Made by a program: the position numbers and the translations under genes. Shown here in pieces: positions 7,222 through 13,641 of a stretch of DNA of 21,639 nt. Within the stretch, counting starts at the first letter, position 1, and each line of letters begins with the position of its first letter. Source of the stretch: an uncultured Lachnospiraceae bacterium (GTDB lineage: Bacteria > Bacillota > Clostridia > Lachnospirales > Lachnospiraceae). The notes under the pieces were generated by a model. That model searched no databases. It saw only the letters and a program-made list of their open reading frames with translations, and was not told the origin of the DNA. The stretch spans positions 1 through 21,639 of the forward strand of contig CAJTMZ010000048.1 of the NCBI GenBank assembly GCA_910577445.1, given 5' to 3'.

Positions 7222-7515
7222 CTACAGAATTTTAATCTCCACAGGCGCATTCAGTATAGAAAGCGCAAGGGCTATCTGCAAAATTAAAATAAGCGGCATC
7301 CCGATGACGAATTTGCGATGCCGTGTCTTGTGGCGAAAGGTATACATGCCAATGAGGGAGCCAACGCTCCCTCCAATTGTTGCAATGATAAAAAGGGTTG
7401 CTTCCGGAATCCGGAAGGCCCTTTTTTTTGCTTTGTATTTATCAATGCCCATCAGAGCAAAGCCTATGAAATTGATTGACGCAAAATAAGCGGTTAAAAG
7501 TGTGATTACGTCCAT
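7222..7515 (-). CDS. DUF1294 domain small membrane protein (97 aa)
   Basis: This short membrane protein has three to four hydrophobic segments (about residues 2-21, 38-56 and 71-90) and the DUF1294 pattern: N-F-x-G-F-x-x-M-G-x-D-K near residues 15-26, then R-I-P-E-A-x-L, GGSxGSLIGMYTFRHKTRH-K-F. The ATG at 7515-7513 matches where the family usually begins; a GTG ten codons upstream has no good ribosome binding site. The function of DUF1294 is not established. No space is left between its stop and the DegV stop, so the two convergent transcripts must overlap or share a terminator. It lies downstream of argG on the same strand and may be read from the argG promoter. Confidence 0.85.
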   Translation of the reverse strand: MDVITLLTAYFASINFIGFALMGIDKYKAKKRAFRIPEATLFIIATIGGSVGSLIGMYTFRHKTRHRKFVIGMPLILILQIALALSILNAPVEIKIL

Positions 7516-7583
7516 AATGCGTACTTGCCTTTCCTGGAAAAACACCTGCGGGCGGTCATATATGTAAGTATGCTCGCAGTCTG

Positions 7584-8804
7584 TTATTTGGCAGCTTCTG
7601 TCTCCTGCATTTTCATGGCGCGGACCTTGGTGGAAAGACCGAACAGATTGATGAAGCCTTCTGCGTCGTGATGGTCGTATAAACCGCCTGTGGTAAAGGA
7701 AGCAATGCTTTCATTATAAAGGGAATAGGGAGAGGTGGTTCCGGCCTTGATAATGTTTCCTTTGTAAAGTTTGAACTTCACTTCACCGGTCACATAGCGC
7801 TGGGTGGATTCAACAAACGCCTGAACCGCTTCGCGTAAGGGTGAAAACCATTTTCCCTCATATACAATCTGAGCCATCTTGTTGCCCATGTCCATTTTGA
7901 GGGCGTAGGTGTCGCGGTCGAGAATCAGTTCTTCAAGCTGCTGGTGCGCTTCGTAGAGAATGGTTCCGCCGGGGGTCTCGTATACGCCTCTGGATTTCAT
8001 ACCGACCACGCGGTTTTCCACGATATCCACAATGCCGATGCCGTGCTTTCCGCCTAACTTATTCAGTTCGCGGATGATATCGGAAACTTTCATCTCTTTT
8101 CCGTTTACGGAAGTGGGAATCCCTTTTTCGAAAGTCAGAGTCACATATTCGCCTTCTTCGGGCGCTTTTTCGGGCGTGGTGCTAAGCACAAGCAGGTGCG
8201 CGAAATTGGGCTCACTTGCCGGGTCTTCCAGTTCCAGTCCTTCATGGCTGATGTGCCACAGGTTGCGGTCGCGGCTGTAGCTGGAATCGGCGGAGAAAGG
8301 CAAATCAATTCCGTGGGCCTTGCAGTAGGCAATCTCGGATTCACGGGAATCCATATCCCATTTTTCATTTCTCCAGGCAGCGATAATCTTTAAGTCGGGA
8401 GCAAGGGCCTTGATGCCAAGCTCAAAACGAATCTGGTCGTTTCCTTTGCCGGTAGCGCCGTGGCAGATTGCGGAAGCGCCTTCCTTACGGGCAATTTCTA
8501 CCAGTTTTTTTGCAATAAGGGGTCTTGCCATGGAGGTTCCGAGAAGATATTTGTTTTCGTATACGGCGTGAGCCTGAACGCAGGGAATAATATACTCGTC
8601 GCAGAACTCATCGGTTACGTCAAGAATATATAATTTCTCCGCTCCGCAGAATCTGGCTCTTTCCTCCAGACCGTCAAGCTCTTCTTCCTGTCCGCAGTCG
8701 ATGCAGACGCAGACAACTTCATAATCAAAATTTTCTTTCAGCCAGGGGATGATAGTCGTGGTATCAAGTCCGCCTGAATACGCTAAGATAACCTTTTCCT
8801 TCAT
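7584..8804 (-). CDS. argG: Argininosuccinate synthase (406 aa)
   Basis: ArgG joins citrulline and aspartate using ATP to give argininosuccinate, the penultimate step of arginine synthesis in the cytoplasm. The N-terminal PP-loop AYSGGLDT (residues 8-15) binds ATP; ICHGATGKGNDQIRFE, SADSSYSRDRNLWHIS and KSRGVYETPGGTIL are characteristic of the family. The ATG at 8804-8802 follows GGAGGAAT at the proper distance and gives the normal length of about 400. The open frame continues 85 codons upstream, but that part is AT-rich promoter DNA and not protein-like. argH does not follow as it often does; after argG comes only the DUF1294 gene. The other arginine genes lie 5 kb away on the opposite strand. 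Confidence 0.97.
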   Translation of the reverse strand: MKEKVILAYSGGLDTTTIIPWLKENFDYEVVCVCIDCGQEEELDGLEERARFCGAEKLYILDVTDEFCDEYIIPCVQAHAVYENKYLLGTSMARPLIAKKLVEIARKEGASAICHGATGKGNDQIRFELGIKALAPDLKIIAAWRNEKWDMDSRESEIAYCKAHGIDLPFSADSSYSRDRNLWHISHEGLELEDPASEPNFAHLLVLSTTPEKAPEEGEYVTLTFEKGIPTSVNGKEMKVSDIIRELNKLGGKHGIGIVDIVENRVVGMKSRGVYETPGGTILYEAHQQLEELILDRDTYALKMDMGNKMAQIVYEGKWFSPLREAVQAFVESTQRYVTGEVKFKLYKGNIIKAGTTSPYSLYNESIASFTTGGLYDHHDAEGFINLFGLSTKVRAMKMQETEAAK

Positions 8805-8895
8805 TTTTATTCCTCCATTCTTATCCGGCCCGCAAAACCGGAACCGGTATTTTACAGTGTGTTTTTCACAGGCCGGGTATCTTTTGCCTGTTACC
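8805..8895 (-). other. Structured 5' leader of argG
   Basis: The roughly 90-base leader contains CCGGCC (minus strand, near 8876) able to pair with GGCCGG (near 8825), and between them ACCGG-TT-CCGGT can form a small hairpin. The outer stem ends close to the ribosome binding site. No known riboswitch or T-box element was recognised, so any control role is a guess. Confidence 0.3.
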
Positions 8896-8901
8896 TCTGA
8901 C

Positions 8902-8930
8902 AATATACAACATATTATCTTAAAATGCAA
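8902..8930 (-). promoter_or_regulatory. Predicted argG promoter
   Basis: On the minus strand TTGCAT (8930-8925) and TATATT (8907-8902) are 17 bases apart. Transcription would begin near 8895 and give a leader of about 90 bases before the argG ATG. Confidence 0.65.
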
Positions 8931-8956
8931 TACCCAGTTTTGCATATTTAAAGATA

Positions 8957-8974
8957 TAATTTTATTTTTATTCA
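8957..8974 (-). promoter_or_regulatory. Candidate ArgR operator (ARG box) upstream of argG
   Basis: The minus strand reads CTGAATAAAAATAAAATT. The first half fits the Gram-positive ARG box pattern as I remember it (TGAATA followed by an A/T run), while the second half is a poor match. It lies between the argG promoter and the divergent promoter at 8992, about 65-80 bases before the argG start site. A weak candidate only. Confidence 0.35.
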
Positions 8975-8991
8975 GGAAATGCAGAAAAATA

Positions 8992-9020
8992 TTGCATAAT
9001 ATACGAATAAAGTGTATAAT
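8992..9020 (+). promoter_or_regulatory. Predicted promoter facing the accessory gene run
   Basis: TTGCAT (8992-8997) and TATAAT (9015-9020) are exactly 17 bases apart on the plus strand. Transcripts would carry a leader of about 150 bases before the nucleotidyltransferase gene at 9176. That leader includes a possible seven-pair stem (GGTTAAG at 9063-9069 with CTTAGCC at 9085-9091). With argG this makes 8805-9175 a divergent promoter region; no gene was seen in it. Confidence 0.6.
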
Positions 9021-9108
9021 CATGCGTTGTCGGGAAAAGAAAGAAGCGATTTGTGACAAAGGGGTTAAGCGGGAATCCTTAGGACTTAGCCGATTGCGGA
9101 AAGAAAGT

Positions 9109-9137
9109 TTGTGTATTTGACAAATTAAGGATATAAT
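9109..9137 (+). promoter_or_regulatory. Second possible promoter for the nucleotidyltransferase gene
   Basis: TTGTGT (9109-9114) and a perfect TATAAT (9132-9137) are 17 bases apart. A start near 9144 would leave a leader of about 30 bases. It may act together with the promoter at 8992. Confidence 0.5.
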
Positions 9138-9175
9138 GTGGTAAGTCGGAAAACGGAAAACGGAGGCGCTTTGTC

Positions 9176-10009
9176 ATGGAAGCTGTGATACGGAAAATAA
9201 AAGAAGCATACCGGGGCTGTTCCTTTATAAAGGGCATTGTGCTTGGCGGCTCAAGGGCGACCGGGACGGCAACGGAAAAATCGGATATAGATATCGGTAT
9301 TTATTATGACGCGGGAGCGGTTGATTATGGGGAGCTGAACAAAATCGCCAGGGAGCTTGACGACGAACACAGGGATAATCTCATCTGCCGGGAGGGCGAA
9401 TGGGGAAAATGGGTAAACTGCGGAGGCTGGCTGGTGACAGACGGTTTTCCGGTGGACATTATCATGCGGGATATAGATAAAGTTCAAAGGATAGTGGAGG
9501 AGACTGACCGGGGAGTTTTTTCCGGCCATTACCAGACCGGCCATCCGCACGCCTATCTTGACGTCATGTACCGGGGAGAACTGGCTTCGTGTCAGGTCTT
9601 ATATGTGGGGGAAAAAGAGTTTTTAAAGCTGAAGGAAAGAGCGGAGATTTATCCCCGGGAGCTGAAAAAAGCGATTATGGATTTCTTTTCGTTTGAGGCG
9701 GGATTTTCCTGTATGCTTGCGGAAAAATGCGCAAAGAGCGGCGACGTCTATTATCTCGCCGGCCATCTGTTCCGCTCGGTGTCCGCGCTCAATCAGGTTT
9801 TGTTCGCCCTCAATGAAAAGTGGTGTCTGAATGAGAAAAAGGCGGTGCTGAGAATAGACGGATTTGAAAAAAGACCGGAAGGCTATTCCCGTAAGGTCGG
9901 CGATATTTTCGGAATGCCGGGCGCCGCGCCAGAGGAGGCGGCAGGGAAGCTGCGGGCGCTTTACGAGGAGAGCAAGGCGCTATGGCAGATGGATTTGAGA
10001 CAGATTTGA
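9176..10009 (+). CDS. Nucleotidyltransferase-fold protein with DUF4037-like C-terminal domain (277 aa)
   Basis: The N-terminal MNT/Pol-beta fold is clear: LGGSRATGTATEKSDIDIGI (about 23-42) holds the GS motif and the two metal-binding aspartates (Asp37, Asp39), and PVDIIMRD (about 92-99) supplies the third acidic residue (Asp94). The C-terminal ~150 residues are helical and resemble the DUF4037 domain found with such folds. Relatives transfer a nucleotide to antibiotics, proteins or unknown small molecules; nothing here points to a specific aminoglycoside. GGAGG precedes the ATG by about nine bases. It heads a run of co-oriented genes and is only ten bases from the tRNA editing gene, so the two are probably co-transcribed. 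All catalytic residues appear to be present, so it is likely active; the substrate is unknown. Confidence 0.83.
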   Translation: MEAVIRKIKEAYRGCSFIKGIVLGGSRATGTATEKSDIDIGIYYDAGAVDYGELNKIARELDDEHRDNLICREGEWGKWVNCGGWLVTDGFPVDIIMRDIDKVQRIVEETDRGVFSGHYQTGHPHAYLDVMYRGELASCQVLYVGEKEFLKLKERAEIYPRELKKAIMDFFSFEAGFSCMLAEKCAKSGDVYYLAGHLFRSVSALNQVLFALNEKWCLNEKKAVLRIDGFEKRPEGYSRKVGDIFGMPGAAPEEAAGKLRALYEESKALWQMDLRQI

Positions 10010-10019
10010 AAGGATTTTT

Positions 10020-10574
10020 ATGAACGGTAAAATACACGATACTATTTTATATGAAACGATTCCGGATTCGAAGGGGAGGCTTTTACGGGAAATGGAGGTT
10101 TACCGGCTTTTGGAGGCGCTTTCCATTCCTTTTAAAAGGCTGGACCACGAGCCGGTGGCAACGATTGAGGCATGCCGGGGCATAGATGTGCTTTTAGGCA
10201 TTCATATGTGCAAAAATCTGTTTTTGTGCAACGCGCAGAAAACGGCTTTTTATCTGCTGCTGATGCCGGGGGAAAAGAAGTTCCGTACAAAGGAAGTGTC
10301 CGGGCAGATTGGCAGCCCGAGGCTTTCCTTTGCGCCGGAGGAATTTCTGGAGGAATATCTGGGCATTTCGCCGGGGGCGGTAAGCGTTATGGGGCTGATG
10401 AACGATAAGGATAACCGGGTAAAGCTGCTGGTGGACGAGGACGTGCTGAAGGAGGAATTTCTGGGATGCCATCCCTGCGTCAATACCGCCAGTTTAAAGC
10501 TTTGTACCGAAGATGTTTTCGGGGGATTCCTGAAAGCGGTTCATCACGAAATGACGGTGGTGCATTTAAGCTGA
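10020..10574 (+). CDS. PrdX/YbaK-type prolyl-tRNA editing (trans-editing) protein (184 aa)
   Basis: The sequence matches the YbaK/ProXp deacylase fold in its PrdX-like form: HEPVATIEA (about 43-51), KNLFLCNAQKTAFYLLLMPGEKKF (66-88) with the conserved catalytic-type lysine (Lys74), SFAPEEFLEEYLGISPGAVSVMGLMND (about 106-133), and LGCHPCVNTASLKL near the C-terminus. Family members hydrolyse mischarged alanyl-tRNA(Pro) and so protect translation in the cytoplasm; a few relatives instead edit other tRNAs. AAAGGA precedes the ATG, ten bases after the nucleotidyltransferase stop. No proS is nearby. The identification is strong at family level; the exact mischarged tRNA is inferred. Confidence 0.88.
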   Translation: MNGKIHDTILYETIPDSKGRLLREMEVYRLLEALSIPFKRLDHEPVATIEACRGIDVLLGIHMCKNLFLCNAQKTAFYLLLMPGEKKFRTKEVSGQIGSPRLSFAPEEFLEEYLGISPGAVSVMGLMNDKDNRVKLLVDEDVLKEEFLGCHPCVNTASLKLCTEDVFGGFLKAVHHEMTVVHLS

Positions 10575-10598
10575 CGCAGCATCAGCAAACTTTGTCAC

Positions 10599-10615
10599 GC
10601 GCTGAAAAAGAGCGC
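10599..10615 (+). other. Intercistronic hairpin
   Basis: GCGCT (10599-10603) and AGCGC (10611-10615) can pair around the loop GAAAAAG in the 56-base gap before the isochorismatase-like gene. There is no T run, so it is more likely an mRNA processing or stability element than a terminator. Confidence 0.35.
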
Positions 10616-10630
10616 AGAAATGAGGAAAAA

Positions 10631-11167
10631 ATGATTTTATTGGTGGTGGATACCCAGAAGGGGATTACGGACGAGAGGCTGCACGAATTTGAAAGGCTAA
10701 GAAGCAGTATAGGAACGCTGATTTCGGAAGCCAGGAAAGCCGGCGTGGAAGTTGTTTACGTGCGCCACGACGACGGCCCGGGAACCGGCTTTTCTGTGGG
10801 CGATGATGAATTTGAGATATTTGATGAATTTGCGCCGGAAGAAAAGGAGCGTATTTTTGACAAAAAGGTAAACAGCGCTTTTCATAACTCCACGGGTCTG
10901 GTAGAATATTTGACGGAAAAAAGTGAAAATAAGGTTATGATTGTGGGACTGCAGACAAATTTTTGTATTGACGCGACCATAAAAAGCGGTTTTGAGAAGG
11001 GATACGAGATGATTGTACCGGAATATGCCAATTCTACCTTTGACAATGAATATATGAAAAAGGATATCTGCTATCATTATTATAATGATTTTATCTGGCC
11101 GGAGCGATACGCAAGATGCGTGACCATGGAGGAGGCTGTCAGGGAGCTGAGGAAGGAGAGGCGATGA
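10631..11167 (+). CDS. Isochorismatase-family cysteine hydrolase (178 aa)
   Basis: The family triad is recognisable: Asp7 in LLVVDTQKG, Lys near 78-79 in IFDKKVNSAF, and Cys112 in VGLQTNFCIDATIKSG. Length is typical. The ATG at 10631 has GAGG upstream and gives the canonical MILLVVDTQ start; an open frame reaching back into the previous gene (10466) is not used because it encodes an unrelated N-terminus. Members hydrolyse isochorismate, nicotinamide, N-carbamoyl compounds or other amides. No enterobactin or NAD genes are nearby, so the substrate is open. The stop overlaps the start of the next gene by four bases (ATGA), so the two are translationally coupled. Confidence 0.88.
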   Translation: MILLVVDTQKGITDERLHEFERLRSSIGTLISEARKAGVEVVYVRHDDGPGTGFSVGDDEFEIFDEFAPEEKERIFDKKVNSAFHNSTGLVEYLTEKSENKVMIVGLQTNFCIDATIKSGFEKGYEMIVPEYANSTFDNEYMKKDICYHYYNDFIWPERYARCVTMEEAVRELRKERR

Positions 11168-11673
11168 TAGAGACGGACGACCTTATTCTGGACAAAGCCG
11201 TATTTGACGACTGGAAGGGAATGTACAGAAATGTCTGGTCGCAGCAGGAAAGCGCAAGGTATATGGCGTGGAGGGTTACGGAAAGTGAGAGCGATGCCAG
11301 GATAAGGATTCGGAAGACCATCGACTTCCAGAAAAATCACGATACTTATGTGGTTTATGAAAAGAAAAGCAGAGAGCCTGTGGGGTTCGCAGGCGTGGAA
11401 GAACTTGCGCCCCGCATTTTTCAGGAAGCCGGTATCTGCCTTGGACCCAAGTATGTGGGAAAAGGTTTCGGAAAGCAGATTTTAGCGGGGCTGATAGCGT
11501 ACTGCCAAAGAGAGTTTGGGGCGGAGGAATTTATTTTTTCAGCGCGGGAAGAAAATGCGGCGGCCAATGGCCTGGCGCGTTCGCTGGGATTTAAGAGGAT
11601 TTCTTCGGAAGCTAAAGTGGACGTCCGGGACGGACATGGGTATAATCTGGTGAGGTATGGGCTGAAACTATGA
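11164..11673 (+). CDS. GNAT-family N-acetyltransferase, RimJ/RimL type (169 aa)
   Basis: This is a GNAT fold protein. It begins with the RimJ/RimL-style TDDLILDKAVFDDW strand and has the acetyl-CoA binding motif at about 97-110 (GPKYVGKGFGKQIL, a variant of Q/RxxGxG/A), then FSAREENAAANGLARSLGFKRI, the motif B region of this subfamily. The ATG at 11164 sits after GGAGAGG and inside the stop of the isochorismatase-like gene. An in-frame ATG 16 codons upstream lies within that gene and is rejected. RimJ/RimL-like enzymes acetylate protein N-termini or small molecules such as antibiotics or amino acids. The acceptor is unknown. Confidence 0.88.
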   Translation: MIETDDLILDKAVFDDWKGMYRNVWSQQESARYMAWRVTESESDARIRIRKTIDFQKNHDTYVVYEKKSREPVGFAGVEELAPRIFQEAGICLGPKYVGKGFGKQILAGLIAYCQREFGAEEFIFSAREENAAANGLARSLGFKRISSEAKVDVRDGHGYNLVRYGLKL

Positions 11674-11683
11674 GGTTGAAAAA

Positions 11684-11701
11684 GGAGTTATTATAAACTC
11701 C
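11684..11701 (+). other. Small hairpin overlapping the leader of the AlbA-type gene
   Basis: GGAGTT (11684-11689) and AACTCC (11696-11701) pair perfectly around a six-base loop. The 3' arm directly abuts the ribosome binding site GGAGGTG of the next gene, whose GGAG could also compete for the CTCC. This could tune translation of the downstream gene, but that is only inferred from base pairing. Confidence 0.35.
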
Positions 11702-11712
11702 GGAGGTGTTGA

Positions 11713-13215
11713 ATGTTCGATTTATCTCAATTTAACGAATATAGAGAAGATAATCGGCGAGAAGTTAAAAAGGCCAGCGGAGGCTTGCCGGATTCGCTGT
11801 GGAGCACTTATTCAGCGTTTGCGAATTGCTATGGCGGGGTGATTATTCTTGGCATAGGAGAGAATGAAGACGGAAGCTGGCATACTACCGGGTTACAGAA
11901 TGCGGATAAGATGCGTAAGGATTTTTGGAATACAATAAATAATCAAAAAAAGATAAACATTAATCTTTTATCAGATAAGGATGTGCAGATATATCAAATT
12001 GAAAAAGATATTATTTTGGTTATTTATGTCCCGGCGGCCAGAAGAGAACAGAAACCGGTATATGTCGGCGAGAATATGTTTAAAGGAACATACAGACGTA
12101 ACTGGGAGGGAGATTATCATTGTACATCGGCAGAGGTTAAGTCTATGCTCCGCGACCAGACTGAAGACACAATGGATATGAAAATACTGGAAGATATGCA
12201 GATGGATATATTTAATATGGAAACGGTACATGCGTATCGTAACCGGCATATGGCATATCGCAGGGAACATGTCTGGGAACAGTTAAAAGATGAAGAATAT
12301 CTGGAAAGAATCGGAGCCGCCAGAGTATGTCATTTAGATGGAAGGCTTCATCCAACGGCAGCAGGATTGTTGATGTTTGGGGACGAATATAAGATTTTGT
12401 ACGAATATCCGGAATATTTTCTTGATTTCAGAGAACTTTTAGACCCGGCAATCCGGTGGACAGACCGACTTCAGTCAAGTTCGGGAGATTGGACAGGTAA
12501 TTTGTTTGATTTCTTTTTTCGCGTTTACGGAAAACTGGTTAAGGATGTTAAAATTCCTTTCAGGTTAGAGGGTGCGGTGAGAATAGATGATACGCCTGTG
12601 CACAAAGCGATAAGAGAGGCCCTTGCCAATTGCCTGGTGAATACGGATTTTTATTTGCCCAGGGGAATTGTTATTAAAAAAGAGCAGGATGTAATCGTAA
12701 TGGAAAATCCCGGAGGCATACGTACAGGGAAGAAGCAGATGCTGAAAGGCGGCATTTCTGACCCGAGAAATAAAGCGCTTATGAAGATGTTTAATATGAT
12801 TGGTATTGGAGAACGAGCAGGCAGCGGCGTGCCGGATATATATTCGGTCTGGGAGAATCAGGGATGGATTGCGCCGCAGGTTCTGGAGGAGTATGCGCCG
12901 GACAGAACAATTTTAAGGCTGGCGTTTATCAGAGATGACAGAAAAAAAGTGACAGAAAAAAGTGACAGAAAAAAAGTGACAGAAAAAAGTGACAGAAAAA
13001 AAGTGACAGAAAAAACGTTAATACAGAAAAAGATGATTTTGAGCAGGATGCAGCCTGATAGTGAATACAAGATAGAGGAAGTTGCCGACTGGCTGAAAGT
13101 CGGAAGAACAAGAACAAGAATTTTGTTGAAGATGTTGGTTGAAGAGGGTAAAATTCTGGAAACAGGAATAACCAAGATGAAACGTTATAAGGCTAAAAAA
13201 GGAAAAAATGAATGA
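11713..13215 (+). CDS. AlbA/Schlafen-type putative DNA-binding, ATPase-like regulator (500 aa)
   Basis: The N-terminus (about 12-57) is an AlbA_2 (Schlafen-like) domain: EDNRREVKKASGGLPDSLW, then TYSAFANCYGGVIILGIGENEDGSW. The middle (about 297-372) resembles the ATP-binding HATPase_c_4 region of this family: REALANCLVNTDF, VMENPGGIRTG and GIGERAGSGVPDI. The tail (about 437-495) looks like a winged helix (EEVADWLKVGRTRTRILLKMLVEEGKIL). Between them, residues 409-435 repeat DRKKVTEKS three times, encoded by a slippery tandem repeat described separately. GGAGGTG precedes the ATG. Proteins of this architecture are common, poorly characterised and often annotated as ATP-binding or transcriptional regulators. 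The stop overlaps the next start (ATGA). The gene looks more AT-rich than its neighbours, which fits acquisition by transfer. Confidence 0.85.
   Translation: MFDLSQFNEYREDNRREVKKASGGLPDSLWSTYSAFANCYGGVIILGIGENEDGSWHTTGLQNADKMRKDFWNTINNQKKININLLSDKDVQIYQIEKDIILVIYVPAARREQKPVYVGENMFKGTYRRNWEGDYHCTSAEVKSMLRDQTEDTMDMKILEDMQMDIFNMETVHAYRNRHMAYRREHVWEQLKDEEYLERIGAARVCHLDGRLHPTAAGLLMFGDEYKILYEYPEYFLDFRELLDPAIRWTDRLQSSSGDWTGNLFDFFFRVYGKLVKDVKIPFRLEGAVRIDDTPVHKAIREALANCLVNTDFYLPRGIVIKKEQDVIVMENPGGIRTGKKQMLKGGISDPRNKALMKMFNMIGIGERAGSGVPDIYSVWENQGWIAPQVLEEYAPDRTILRLAFIRDDRKKVTEKSDRKKVTEKSDRKKVTEKTLIQKKMILSRMQPDSEYKIEEVADWLKVGRTRTRILLKMLVEEGKILETGITKMKRYKAKKGKNE
12937..13017 (+). repeat. In-frame 27-bp tandem repeat (three units) made of alternating 14- and 13-base subunits
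   Basis: Three head-to-tail 27-base units occupy 12937-12963, 12964-12990 and 12991-13017; the third differs only in its last codon. Each unit is GACAG + seven A + GT, then GACAG + six A + GT. The same motif is therefore read in two frames, giving DRKK(V) and TEK(S). The seven-A runs are at 12942-12948, 12969-12975 and 12996-13002. Units of 27 bases preserve the frame, while loss or gain of one A or of one subunit would not. Copy number is expected to vary between strains. Confidence 0.95.
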
Positions 13216-13580
13216 ATATACAAAACTACTGGCATGCCCTCCTGGGGCAGCAGGCGGATGAAATAAAAAAGTTTTTCCATGAGGACGCTTATGTAAACTG
13301 GCACAACACAAACGAACATTTTACGGTGGGCGAGTTTATCAGAGCAAACTGCGAGTACCCGGGAGCGTGGGACGGGGAAATTGAACGCATAGAGAAAACG
13401 GGGGATTTAATCATTACGGTAACCCACGTGTACTCGCGCGACAAAAAGCTGTCCTTCCATGCGACATCATTTATCAGGATAAAGGATGAAAAAATAATGT
13501 CTGTTGACGAGTACTGGGGCGATGACGGAATTGCCCCGCAGTGGCGGAGGGATAAGCATATTGGAACCGGGATTTGGTGA
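13212..13580 (+). CDS. SnoaL/NTF2-like small protein (122 aa)
   Basis: Length and pattern fit the NTF2/SnoaL-like alpha+beta cone fold: an N-terminal helix (NYWHALLGQQADEIKKFFHEDAYVNWHN), then curved strands ending in SFHATSFIRIKDEKIMSVDEYWGDDG. The latter resembles the usual 'F-x-x-x-G-K-I-x-x-x-x-x-Y-W' close of the fold. These proteins act as small ligand-binding proteins, isomerases or cyclases, and some are non-enzymatic partners. The start overlaps the stop of the AlbA-type gene by four bases, so its translation should depend on that gene being read to its end. Function unknown. Confidence 0.78.
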   Translation: MNIQNYWHALLGQQADEIKKFFHEDAYVNWHNTNEHFTVGEFIRANCEYPGAWDGEIERIEKTGDLIITVTHVYSRDKKLSFHATSFIRIKDEKIMSVDEYWGDDGIAPQWRRDKHIGTGIW

Positions 13581-13596
13581 GAGAAAGTCACAATTA

Positions 13597-13624
13597 TTAA
13601 AAGTCTTGAAATTCAAAATACAAT
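13597..13624 (+). promoter_or_regulatory. Weak candidate promoter/operator of the argC-D operon
   Basis: TTAAAA (13597-13602) and TACAAT (13619-13624) are 16 bases apart, and an odd-centred palindrome TTGAAATTCAA (13606-13616) lies in the spacer, where a repressor would block polymerase. It does not match an ARG box well. The 61-base gap before argC is otherwise plain, and read-through from the genes upstream is equally possible. Confidence 0.35.
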
Positions 13625-13641
13625 TTGTTTAAGGAGTCCAT

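Noticed and set aside
8805..8895. T-box or arginine riboswitch upstream of argG
   Set aside because: No T-box core sequence, specifier arrangement or other known motif was recognised; only generic stems are present.
8805..9059. 85-residue N-terminal extension of ArgG
   Set aside because: This stretch is AT-rich promoter DNA with a good promoter inside it, and the ATG at 8804 has a strong ribosome binding site and gives the normal ArgG length.
8749..9120. 123-codon plus-strand ORF over the argG start and promoter region
   Set aside because: It overlaps the argG coding start on the other strand, lacks a ribosome binding site and does not look like a protein family.
9117..9137. Perfect TTGACA at 9117-9122 with TATAAT at 9132-9137
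   Set aside because: The spacer is only nine bases, too short for a sigma-A promoter; TTGTGT at 9109 gives the correct 17-base spacing.
12937..13017. CRISPR-like array
   Set aside because: The repeats are head to tail without unique spacers and lie in frame inside a coding gene.
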